This document shows, piece after piece, positions 1-6,133 of a stretch of DNA of 8,046 bases. Location: assembly GCA_019309665.1 (NCBI GenBank), contig JAFDFV010000063.1:1-8046 (forward strand). The letters run 5' to 3'. Made by a program: the position numbers and the translations under genes. The notes beneath the pieces are model-generated. The model saw nothing but the letters and a program-made list of their open reading frames with translations, searched no databases and was not told where the DNA came from. The DNA is from Deltaproteobacteria bacterium. Its GTDB lineage: Bacteria > Desulfobacterota > Desulfobacteria > Desulfobacterales > ETH-SRB1. Each line of letters opens with the position of its first letter. The stretch's first letter is position 1.

Positions 1-141
1 ACGGATGATGAGATGATGCGGATTCTGGTTAAAAGGCTGAGCGATGATGATATCAGCGGAATACTGGATTATATCCTTGGAATTTTGAAAAAACATCTTA
101 AAGAAAAAGAATATCATCGAAAATTTTTAAAGGATCGGTAA
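1..141 (+). CDS. C-terminal tail of an unidentified protein (5' end outside window)
   Basis: Frame 1 is open from the left edge to a TAA at 139-141 and gives the last 46 residues of a protein. The tail is strongly charged: an acidic start (TDDEMMRIL), then a helical stretch rich in Leu and Ile, and a basic end (KEKEYHRKFLKDR). I do not recognise the family. It is treated as coding because the frame is open, the composition looks like protein, and the stop lies 15 bases before the thiN start, an operon-like spacing. A chance open frame of 46 codons cannot be excluded. The upstream sequence would settle its identity. Confidence 0.55.
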   Translation, partial: TDDEMMRILVKRLSDDDISGILDYILGILKKHLKEKEYHRKFLKDR

Positions 142-156
142 CGCAGAGGGATTATT

Positions 157-801
157 TTGCGGGCTGTAATATTTGCAAATGGAGTTTTGAATAATTTCCA
201 GGATGTTCACGATATCATACTTCCTGATGATTTGATAATTGCCGCTGATGGGGGCATGACTCATTGCCGGGCGCTGGGTATAAAACCTTCTATAGTTATA
301 GGAGATCTGGACTCTTTGGATCCCGATTATTTAAAGTCTTTTCAAACATCGGGAACAGAAATCATAAGCTATCCAATCAACAAAGATCAGACCGACCTTG
401 AGCTGGCTCTACGCAAAGCTCTCGATCTTGGCTCTGATGAAATTCTTGTGTTGGGAGCACTGGGTGCGCGCTGGGATATGACAATAGCCAATTTGTTACT
501 TTCAGCGTCACCAGAGTTTTCCAAAGTTACAATTCGGTTAATTGATGGGCATCAGGAGATTATTTTGTTAAGGGGGAAAGGCGAACTCACCTTTAAGGGG
601 AAAAAAGGAGACATACTTTCGATAGTCCCTCTTGGTCAGGATGCTTACGGCGTTACCCTGCGGGGCCTGGAATATCCTCTAAAAGATGATGTATTAAAAT
701 TCGGTGCCACTCGAGGAATCAGCAATGTATTGATTGATGATACCGCAACCGTATATTTAAAAAAGGGATTACTTTTTTGTATTCATATTTCTAAGAACTG
801 A
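157..801 (+). CDS. thiN: thiamine pyrophosphokinase (thiamine diphosphokinase), ThiN family
   Basis: The family transfers pyrophosphate from ATP to thiamine, giving the cofactor thiamine diphosphate in the cytoplasm, typically as a salvage step. The 214-residue length is normal. The N-terminal catalytic domain shows AADGG (29-33), the metal-binding GDLDS motif (49-53), KDQTDLE (76-82) and GALGARWDM (100-108). The last corresponds to the usual G-x-x-G-x-R-x-D-H, with Met where His is common. The C-terminal thiamine-binding domain contains TRGISN, the usual (S/T)RG(I/L)SN motif. The start is TTG at 157: the family begins right at the MRAxIFANG-like strand, and a purine-rich site (GAGGG, 146-150) sits 6 bases upstream. 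It follows the preceding stop by 15 bases, so it is probably co-transcribed with that gene. No TPP riboswitch is visible in the 15 bases upstream. Confidence 0.93.
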   Translation: MRAVIFANGVLNNFQDVHDIILPDDLIIAADGGMTHCRALGIKPSIVIGDLDSLDPDYLKSFQTSGTEIISYPINKDQTDLELALRKALDLGSDEILVLGALGARWDMTIANLLLSASPEFSKVTIRLIDGHQEIILLRGKGELTFKGKKGDILSIVPLGQDAYGVTLRGLEYPLKDDVLKFGATRGISNVLIDDTATVYLKKGLLFCIHISKN

Positions 802-802
802 A

Positions 803-822
803 CACAGCGGGTAAGAGCTGTG
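803..822 (+). promoter_or_regulatory. small hairpin just upstream of the yajD ribosome binding site
   Basis: A perfect 6-base inverted repeat, CACAGC (803-808) and GCTGTG (817-822), encloses an 8-base loop between the thiN stop and yajD. The 3' arm abuts the GGAGGG ribosome binding site (823-828). No T-run follows, so it is not an intrinsic terminator. It could tune translation of yajD or stabilise an mRNA end. It is short enough to be chance. Confidence 0.3.
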
Positions 823-836
823 GGAGGGTGAGACCT

Positions 837-1217
837 TTGAAAAATGCTCAAACAGAAGCCGACAGGCCGGATCAGATTATTGCCGAGGCTCGGCATGACC
901 GGGAGCTTCGGGAGAAAACCTATCGGGAGCGAGCGCTAAAGCTTTTCCCGTGGATCTGTGCGCGATGCGGGCGCGAATTCACAGGCAAGAGAGTTCGAGA
1001 GCTCACAGTCCATCACAAAGATCACAACCACGATAACAATCCGCCTGACGGCAGCAACTGGGAGTTGCTGTGCCTATACTGTCACGACAATGAACACTCG
1101 CGGGACCAGGTAGCGGAATGGTATGGCGAGGTGACGCCGGGTGGCGAGCAAGAGCCACCTTCTACCCACAGGCCGTTCGCTGGTCTCGATGCTTTGCTGA
1201 AGGATAAAAATAGCTGA
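837..1217 (+). CDS. yajD: YajD-type HNH nuclease family protein
   Basis: The protein closely resembles E. coli YajD, an HNH-nuclease-fold protein of unclear role. Numbered from the TTG at 837 it has 126 residues. Visible are YRERALKLFPW (29-39), the first zinc knuckle CARC (41-44), the core ELTVHHKDHNH (55-65) with the His pair of the HNH motif, the conserved DGSNWELL (71-78), the second knuckle CLYC (79-82), and HDNEH (83-87). I recalled the same order and spacing from E. coli YajD. The N-terminus is about 15 residues longer than that of YajD, and the C-terminus is Pro-rich before a short DALLK-type helix. Start choice: a GTG at 828 is in frame, but the strong GGAGGG site (823-828) overlaps it. 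TTG at 837 leaves a proper 8-9 base gap. GC is about 57% over 901-1200, against about 44% in thiN, which suggests a different history or codon pressure. It probably rides on thiN transcription. Nuclease activity is not demonstrated by sequence. Confidence 0.88.
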   Translation: MKNAQTEADRPDQIIAEARHDRELREKTYRERALKLFPWICARCGREFTGKRVRELTVHHKDHNHDNNPPDGSNWELLCLYCHDNEHSRDQVAEWYGEVTPGGEQEPPSTHRPFAGLDALLKDKNS

Positions 1218-1258
1218 TTAATGTTCCTTTTTTTATTTATCTTTCGTTAATTCTATGT

Positions 1259-1286
1259 TTGACTATAAAAATAAGTTCTGTATATT
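1259..1286 (+). promoter_or_regulatory. sigma-70-like promoter for the hybrid kinase gene
   Basis: The -35 box is TTGACT (1259-1264, five of six consensus bases). The -10 box is TATATT (1281-1286, five of six), with a 16-base spacer and TG directly before the -10. Transcription would begin near 1293, leaving a leader of about 60 bases to the ATG at 1355. The gene therefore probably has its own promoter. Confidence 0.55.
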
Positions 1287-1340
1287 AACCGTACTTTGCC
1301 CCAAGCCTCAGTTTCCATGATTTTTTTTTAGAACACGTAA

Positions 1341-1346
1341 AGGGAG
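1341..1346 (+). promoter_or_regulatory. ribosome binding site of the hybrid kinase
   Basis: AGGGAG lies 8 bases before the ATG at 1355. It supports that start over internal ATGs, and the following residues lead straight into the PAS domain. Confidence 0.7.
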
Positions 1347-1354
1347 CACTTAGA

Positions 1355-3169
1355 ATGAAAAATGAAGACAAGACAAAAAAAGAGCTTATTAATGATTTTG
1401 TGAAAGTTAGACAACAATTGAAGCAATCCGCTGATATGCTCGATGTGCTACCCGATATTGTTTACAAATTAGATAGCGATGGCTATTTTATTTATATAAA
1501 CGCTACCATCAAGTCTATGGGCTATTTGCCTGAAGAATTGATAGGGAAACATTTTAGTGAGATAATTCATCCTGATGATATTCCATCTGTGAGCCGTTCC
1601 ACTGTTTTAAAAAAATATAAGGGATCAAAAACCGGAGATAAGAACGCACCAAAACTCTTTGATGAGAGAAGGACCGAAAAAAGAGGAACAAAACACCTTA
1701 TTATTAGATTAATACAAAAGGGCTGGGAACGAGAAGAAGATTCGAAGAATGTGAAAAGTTTAAAAACAGTGTATGTAGAAGTGATGGCGTGCGGCCAATA
1801 CGACAAAGCGGTCAGCAGAAAGGATAAGGCTTTTCTTGGAACTGTGGGCAACATCCGAGACATAGAAAAGCAGAAATATGTCTATGCGGCGCCTGTCAAT
1901 GATGGAGAGATAAAAACATCTTTGTCCGGCCCAGATGGCATTGACGCAGATATCCATGACAAAAAGTATGAGGGTACAGTCGGAATCATAAGGGATATCA
2001 CTGAACGCAGAATATTTGAACAACAGAAAGCAAAGCTTGAAAAACGATTGCAGCAGGCTCGGAAGATGGAAGTACTCGGACAACTTGCAGGCGGAATCGC
2101 TCATAGCTTTAACAATATCCTTATGGCAATTCAGGGAAATACCTCTTTGATGCTTTTGAAGACCGTTCCCTCGCATTCACATTATAAAAAGCTAATGAGC
2201 ATTGAGGAGCAGGTTCGAAGCGCCTCGAAACTCACAGCTCAGCTTCTTGGTTATGCCAGGAAGGGAAGATATGATGTCAAGAGGTTTGACCTTAACCGGG
2301 TGGTGGAAGAAACCTCAAAGATTTTGGGTAGAACCAAAATGGGGATTACGATTCATAAAGAGCTTGCTGAGGGGTTATTTGCCATAGAGGCGGACGAGGC
2401 CCAGCTTAAACAGATCCTGTTTGATCTGTATTTGAATGCTGCCGAGGCGATGATAGATAGCGGGGATCTCTTTTTGAAGACCACAAACGTGACCCATAAA
2501 GACATAAAGAGTAATGAATACGATCCAAAGCCGGGAAACTATGTTTTGCTGACAATTACCGATACGGGTGTCGGCATGGATAAAAGCACTAAGGAGTTCA
2601 TCTTTGATCCCTTTTTTACAACCAAGCACATGGGCATGGGCACTGGTCTTGGCCTGGCTTCTGCTTACGGTATCATAAGCGGCCATGGCGGATATATTGA
2701 CGTGGAATCCAAGAGGGGGTATGGAAGCACTTTCAGTATTTATCTCCCTGCATCGGTGGAAAAAGTCCGGAAAGTTCTCAGAACTGCAGATGAAATCACC
2801 AGGACAACCGGAACGGTCCTTCTGGTAGACGATGAAGACATTGTTTTGGAGATAGAAAAAGAGATGGTGGAAACATTAGGCTATGAGGTGCTTACAGCCG
2901 GAAATGGAAAAGAAGCTGTCGAGGTTTATAAGAAAAAATGGGACAAGATTGACTTAGTCCTTATGGATATGGTTATGCCGAATATGGGTGGCGGTGAGGC
3001 CTATGACCGGATGAAGGAAATCAATCCGCGTGTAAAAGTCTTGCTTTCAAGTGGCTACAGTCTTGACGGAGAAGCGAAGAAAATATTGGCACGAGGCTGC
3101 GACGGTTTTATACAGAAACCCTGTACTATAGAAGTGTTGTCTAAGAAAATAGGGGAGATTCTGGAGTAA
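1355..3169 (+). CDS. cytoplasmic PAS-domain hybrid histidine kinase with C-terminal receiver
   Basis: The 604-residue protein has no signal peptide or membrane segment, so it should sense a cytoplasmic cue. In order it has: a short N-terminal coil; a PAS domain (about 25-170) with a long charged insert around FDERRTEKRG; a second PAS-end-like segment (about 171-219); a coiled linker; HisKA dimerisation/phosphoacceptor helices with H250 in LAGGIAHSFNNIL; an HATPase domain with N-box N361, G1 box DTGVGM (from D403), FDPFFTTK and GTGLGLA (429-435); and a receiver domain with acidic pocket D492/D493, phospho-acceptor D538 and conserved K588. A His-to-Asp phosphorelay within or between chains is expected. 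No output domain is present, so a separate histidine phosphotransfer or regulator protein must lie elsewhere, and no partner gene is adjacent. Oddities are Ser at the position after the phospho-His, where this class usually has Asp, and a repeated GTVGxIRDI motif. GC rises from about 36% (1381-1740) to about 47% (2461-2820). Family assignment is secure; the signal is unknown. Confidence 0.93.
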   Translation: MKNEDKTKKELINDFVKVRQQLKQSADMLDVLPDIVYKLDSDGYFIYINATIKSMGYLPEELIGKHFSEIIHPDDIPSVSRSTVLKKYKGSKTGDKNAPKLFDERRTEKRGTKHLIIRLIQKGWEREEDSKNVKSLKTVYVEVMACGQYDKAVSRKDKAFLGTVGNIRDIEKQKYVYAAPVNDGEIKTSLSGPDGIDADIHDKKYEGTVGIIRDITERRIFEQQKAKLEKRLQQARKMEVLGQLAGGIAHSFNNILMAIQGNTSLMLLKTVPSHSHYKKLMSIEEQVRSASKLTAQLLGYARKGRYDVKRFDLNRVVEETSKILGRTKMGITIHKELAEGLFAIEADEAQLKQILFDLYLNAAEAMIDSGDLFLKTTNVTHKDIKSNEYDPKPGNYVLLTITDTGVGMDKSTKEFIFDPFFTTKHMGMGTGLGLASAYGIISGHGGYIDVESKRGYGSTFSIYLPASVEKVRKVLRTADEITRTTGTVLLVDDEDIVLEIEKEMVETLGYEVLTAGNGKEAVEVYKKKWDKIDLVLMDMVMPNMGGGEAYDRMKEINPRVKVLLSSGYSLDGEAKKILARGCDGFIQKPCTIEVLSKKIGEILE

Positions 3170-3170
3170 T

Positions 3171-5015
3171 TTACTTTTCAAGCTCTTCCAGTTTTTTTTC
3201 GAACTTAGCCCGCTTTTCTTCAAAAAAGCCTGTAAGCTTTTCCAGCTCGTCAAAAATGCGGTCTATTTCAGACTGGCGCTTGTGAATGGACCGGGAAAAC
3301 TCGACAATTTTTTTACCGTCCTGGTTCTGAGATGCTTTCTGCATAGCCTGGTTAAGCTTTGAAAGCTCATCTTCAAATCTTTCTATATCATTTTCCGCCT
3401 TTGCTATGCTTTGCTCGATCGGCTTGAGAACTTTCCCCTTTTCTGTGATTATTTCCGAGCGTCTTTGCCTGAGTTCCTTTTTTGTCAATTTTAAAACAGT
3501 TTTTTTTCCTTCGGGCTTCTGCACAGGACCTTCATGTTCCCAGCCGACTTTTTCAAGAAAATCTCCATAACTCCCGGAAAATACTTCAACTCGGTCATTT
3601 TGGAAAACAATCAGGCGCTGGGCAAGGGCATGCAGAAACATCTCGTTGTGGGTAACCATGATCACAACACCGTCAAAGCTGTCGATTGCAGCCAGCAGCG
3701 CATCGCATGATTCCATATCCAGGTGGTTGGTCGGTTCATCAAGAAGCAGAAGGTTTACCGGTGTTACAAGAAGCTTGCCCAGCATCACCCTGCTTTTTTC
3801 ACCCCCTGAAAGGACACTGATTTTCTTTAAAGCATCATCGCCTTCAAACATCATGGCGCCGCAAATATTGCGGGCCGACTGCCTGTCAACATCAGAATGT
3901 GAACTCAGCATTTCGTCTTCCACGGTTCTTGTGTCAACCAGGCTTCTGATGTTGGTCTGCTCAAAAACTCCTTTTGTGATCCGGGGGTTGTATGTAACCT
4001 CACCCTGTTGAGGGGTAATGGCTCCTGCAAGAAGTTTAAGCAGAGTTGTTTTGCCTTTTCCGTTTTTACCCACAATACAGATCCGTTCACCAGATCCGAT
4101 GGAAATGTTGAAATTCCTTATAAGCGGTTTGTCAGGCTGGTATGAAAAGGACACATCTTTGGCTGTCATCACATGTTTTCCCGAAAACGGGCTGCTTCTA
4201 AAGGAAAAATCAAGAGACTTGATTTGCTCAAGTTTTTTCAGCTTTTCTGTTTTCTTAAGGGTTTTAATCCTGGACTGGACCATGTTTGCAAGTCTCGCCT
4301 TGGCTCTGAACCTTGATATGAACAGCTCAACTTCTTTCCTGCGTCGCTCGTCGTTTGAGCGGGTCTTTTCGTATATCTCCTCATCCTGGGCGAGCTGGGC
4401 ATAATACTTTCCTGTATTTCCTGCGATTTTGCGCACCTTACTGCGGTGGATGCCGACCGTATGGGTGATGATTTTGTCCATGAAGCTTCTATTATGCGTG
4501 ATGAGCATTACTTCATGCGGCCAGTTAAGCAGAAAGCGCTCAACCCAGCGTATGGATGTAATGTCAAGATAATTGGTAGGCTCGTCGAGCAGAAGCAGGT
4601 CCGGCTCAGATACAAGCACTTTTGCAAGATTCAGGCGAACCTGGTATCCGCCTGAAAACTCCAGCGGGTCTTTTTCCATGTCGGCTTGAGAGAAACCCAG
4701 ACCTGTAAGGATTTTCTCAACTTTCCAGCTATGATCACGTTCCGATTCCGGAAGGTCCCTCATCCCTTCTCTGAGCACGGTTTTTTCTGTAAATTCTATA
4801 TGCTGTCGAACATAACTAATCCTGTAATTCCGGGGTATGACAATAGCCCCATTGTCCATTGATTCTTCACCGGCCATGAGCCTGAATAGAGTTGTCTTCC
4901 CGTGTCCATTCCTTCCAACAAGCCCAATCCTTTCACGAGGATTTATCTTAAAACTGACTCCATCAAAGAGTACTCGGTTGCCGAAGCTTTTTGTGATATT
5001 TTCTACGCTGATCAT
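3171..5015 (-). CDS. ABC-F family ATPase (YheS/Uup-like ribosome-associated protein)
   Basis: This soluble protein has two ABC ATPase domains on one 614-residue chain and no membrane domain, the ABC-F layout. Family members bind the ribosomal E site and relieve stalled translation, and some give antibiotic resistance. Domain 1 has Walker A GRNGHGKT (34-41), Q71, signature SGGYQ (121-125), Walker B LLLLDEP (140-146, catalytic E145) and H174. The inter-domain linker (about 211-268), rich in Arg and Lys with RFRAKARLA and VQSRIK, matches the P-site-tRNA interaction motif region. Domain 2 has Walker A GKNGKGKT (316-323), signature SGGEK (403-407), catalytic E427 and H456. A charged coiled coil fills roughly 490-614, as in YheS and Uup. 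All catalytic residues are intact. The ATG at 5015 starts at the first beta strand, with a weak AAAGG about 10 bases upstream. The stop is one base from the kinase stop on the other strand. Subfamily is uncertain: overall order resembles YheS, but domain 1 is shorter. Confidence 0.93.
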   Translation of the reverse strand: MISVENITKSFGNRVLFDGVSFKINPRERIGLVGRNGHGKTTLFRLMAGEESMDNGAIVIPRNYRISYVRQHIEFTEKTVLREGMRDLPESERDHSWKVEKILTGLGFSQADMEKDPLEFSGGYQVRLNLAKVLVSEPDLLLLDEPTNYLDITSIRWVERFLLNWPHEVMLITHNRSFMDKIITHTVGIHRSKVRKIAGNTGKYYAQLAQDEEIYEKTRSNDERRRKEVELFISRFRAKARLANMVQSRIKTLKKTEKLKKLEQIKSLDFSFRSSPFSGKHVMTAKDVSFSYQPDKPLIRNFNISIGSGERICIVGKNGKGKTTLLKLLAGAITPQQGEVTYNPRITKGVFEQTNIRSLVDTRTVEDEMLSSHSDVDRQSARNICGAMMFEGDDALKKISVLSGGEKSRVMLGKLLVTPVNLLLLDEPTNHLDMESCDALLAAIDSFDGVVIMVTHNEMFLHALAQRLIVFQNDRVEVFSGSYGDFLEKVGWEHEGPVQKPEGKKTVLKLTKKELRQRRSEIITEKGKVLKPIEQSIAKAENDIERFEDELSKLNQAMQKASQNQDGKKIVEFSRSIHKRQSEIDRIFDELEKLTGFFEEKRAKFEKKLEELEK

Positions 5016-5034
5016 TTGGAGTATGCCTTTAATC

Positions 5035-5063
5035 TTGTAATCTTTATCAAGTCAAGCTATAAA
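5035..5063 (+). promoter_or_regulatory. candidate promoter for the protease operon
   Basis: TTGTAA (5035-5040, four of six consensus bases) and TATAAA (5058-5063, five of six) are separated by 17 bases. Transcription would start near 5070, about 70 bases before the ATG at 5142. A perfect TATAAT at 5071-5076 lacks a convincing -35 and is the alternative. Confidence 0.4.
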
Positions 5064-5084
5064 TAAATTTTATAATGTTGGCAA
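5056..5084 (-). promoter_or_regulatory. candidate promoter for the ABC-F gene
   Basis: On the minus strand TTGCCA (complement of 5079-5084, five of six consensus bases) and TATAGC (complement of 5056-5061, four of six) are separated by 17 bases. The -10 overlaps that of the plus-strand candidate, so the two promoters could compete. A TTGACT box (complement of 5050-5055) is another -35 candidate but has only a poor -10 partner. Confidence 0.35.
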
Positions 5085-5141
5085 TAGTTAATAATTAAGG
5101 GTGACCATTTATAAGCATCCTATTGTTCTCATCATGAAAGA

Positions 5142-6104
5142 ATGATTTATAAACAGATAAAAATTACGCTGGTCTTTCTTATTTCATGCCTGTGGTTTTG
5201 TTTTCCTGTTTTTGCCGCAGCGCAGGGAAAAAGCAGATTATACGACCTGCCGATTATCGAACTTCAAGATGTTGTTGTAGACTGGTTGCGACAAAGCAAC
5301 TTTCAGATCTTGTTGGGGCCGATTGAAAAAGGAGAGCTTGAGATATGTGCCGAGAAAGAACATGAAGAGTGGCGGATAGTCTTATGGCACCACTCTTCAC
5401 TGGCATCCTGGATAAATGCCAGGTGCACAGTCAACGGTCAGATTGACAACAGGCGGGCCGAATGCCTTTGGAGGCATATTTCAGGCTATATCAAGGAACC
5501 TTCTGCTGAAACAAAAATTAAACCTTCCCATCAGCCTCTCCCTGACGCGGTTTTGCAGCAAATCGATACTGTGGTATGCATTTATGCAGATACCGACGGC
5601 AGGGATATTCAGTTTTCAGGCTTTATTATCCATGAAAGTGGCCTGATTATCTGTACAGCCCATGATTTAAAACTGCTTCAGACCATAACCGTTGTTTTGT
5701 CTAATCGTAAAGAGCTGCCAGGGCGTGTGGTCAAAATTGATCATCATATGGACCTCACATTAATTGATGTAGGAGCTAGACTGGAAAACGCTGTACAGTT
5801 GACAAAAGGTAGAAATATGTTGCAAATGGGAGAAAGGCTTTATGCAGCGGTATGCCCCTCGGTATTGTCAAAAACTATTTATCCCGGAATCATTGACGGT
5901 GCACCCCGACGAGTGGGGGACCAGGTATTGTGGCAGGTGAACATGCCGGTTTATCACGGAAGCAGCGGTAGTCCTGTTTTTGATAACAACGGGCGTCTGG
6001 TCGGGGTTGTAAAGGGGAGGTACCGTAACACAGAAACGGTCGGGTTCCTCATCCCCTTTGAAACGCTAATGGCATTTATAAAAGATATACAGCCGTTACA
6101 ATAG
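5142..6104 (+). CDS. secreted trypsin-like serine protease with an unrecognised N-terminal domain
   Basis: The 320-residue protein starts with a classical signal peptide: Lys residues at 4 and 7, a hydrophobic core (about 9-24) and a likely cut after AAA (25-27). It should act in the periplasm or outside. The C-terminal half (about 135-320) is a chymotrypsin-fold protease of the S1C/DegP-like kind, with H174 in ICTAHDL, D204 in MDLTLIDV and nucleophile S277 in HGSSGSPVFD. The complete triad suggests activity. No PDZ domain follows, unlike DegP, so chaperone-protease gating of that type is unlikely. Residues about 33-120 form a separate domain I do not recognise. It is rich in Trp and His, has Cys at 69, 95 and 108, and includes a WRIVLWHHSSLASW stretch. 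The ribosome binding site is weak (GAAAG, very close to the ATG), but the signal peptide supports this start. The next gene follows after 29 bases with no terminator, so the two probably form an operon. Confidence 0.88.
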   Translation: MIYKQIKITLVFLISCLWFCFPVFAAAQGKSRLYDLPIIELQDVVVDWLRQSNFQILLGPIEKGELEICAEKEHEEWRIVLWHHSSLASWINARCTVNGQIDNRRAECLWRHISGYIKEPSAETKIKPSHQPLPDAVLQQIDTVVCIYADTDGRDIQFSGFIIHESGLIICTAHDLKLLQTITVVLSNRKELPGRVVKIDHHMDLTLIDVGARLENAVQLTKGRNMLQMGERLYAAVCPSVLSKTIYPGIIDGAPRRVGDQVLWQVNMPVYHGSSGSPVFDNNGRLVGVVKGRYRNTETVGFLIPFETLMAFIKDIQPLQ

Positions 6105-6121
6105 AAAAACTCTAAACATAT

Positions 6122-6126
6122 GGAGG
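6122..6126 (+). promoter_or_regulatory. strong ribosome binding site of the TPR/CsgG-like gene
   Basis: GGAGG lies 7 bases before the ATG at 6134. It fixes the start in the 29-base gap after the protease stop and is much stronger than the site before the protease, so the second protein may be made in greater amount. Confidence 0.75.
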
Positions 6127-6133
6127 ATTTAAA

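Larger units (their letters stand above)
1218..1354. other. AT-rich intergenic region between yajD and the kinase gene
   Basis: These 137 bases hold the promoter and ribosome binding site of the kinase gene. T-runs occur at 1228-1234 and 1321-1329. The first follows a feeble possible stem (AAGGA 1200-1204 with TCCTT 1225-1229, 20-base loop), too weak to call a terminator with confidence. No small gene was seen. Confidence 0.5.
5016..5141. other. divergent intergenic region between the ABC-F and protease genes
   Basis: This AT-rich 126-base gap must hold the start signals of both flanking genes. Overlapping promoter candidates for both strands occupy 5035-5084. A perfect short palindrome, TTAATaATTAA (5088-5098), lies between the promoters and the protease ATG. 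The word ATTTATAA recurs at 5107-5114 and 5145-5152. No terminator or small gene was seen. Confidence 0.55.

Noticed and set aside
100..156. TPP riboswitch before thiN
   Set aside because: Only 15 bases separate the upstream stop from thiN, too few for a riboswitch, and no THI-box-like sequence was seen.
1200..1234. Intrinsic terminator after yajD
   Set aside because: A T-run is present, but the only stem found is 5 bases with a 20-base loop, too weak to call.
1320..1329. T9 run before the kinase gene as a terminator
   Set aside because: No G/C-rich stem precedes it, and it lies downstream of the likely kinase promoter, inside the leader.
1760..2176. Minus-strand open frame inside the kinase gene
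   Set aside because: It lies opposite conserved PAS and HisKA coding sequence, its product has no recognisable domain, and it is best read as a shadow.
3646..4404. Plus-strand open frames opposite the ABC-F gene
   Set aside because: They run antisense to the conserved Walker and signature motifs of an intact ATPase; the products are Ser/Leu-rich shadows without ribosome binding sites of note.
3171..5015. ABC transporter or dedicated antibiotic-resistance gene
   Set aside because: There is no membrane domain or partner permease, and the two-ATPase layout with tRNA-motif linker is ABC-F. Resistance cannot be inferred, since most such YheS/Uup-like members are housekeeping.
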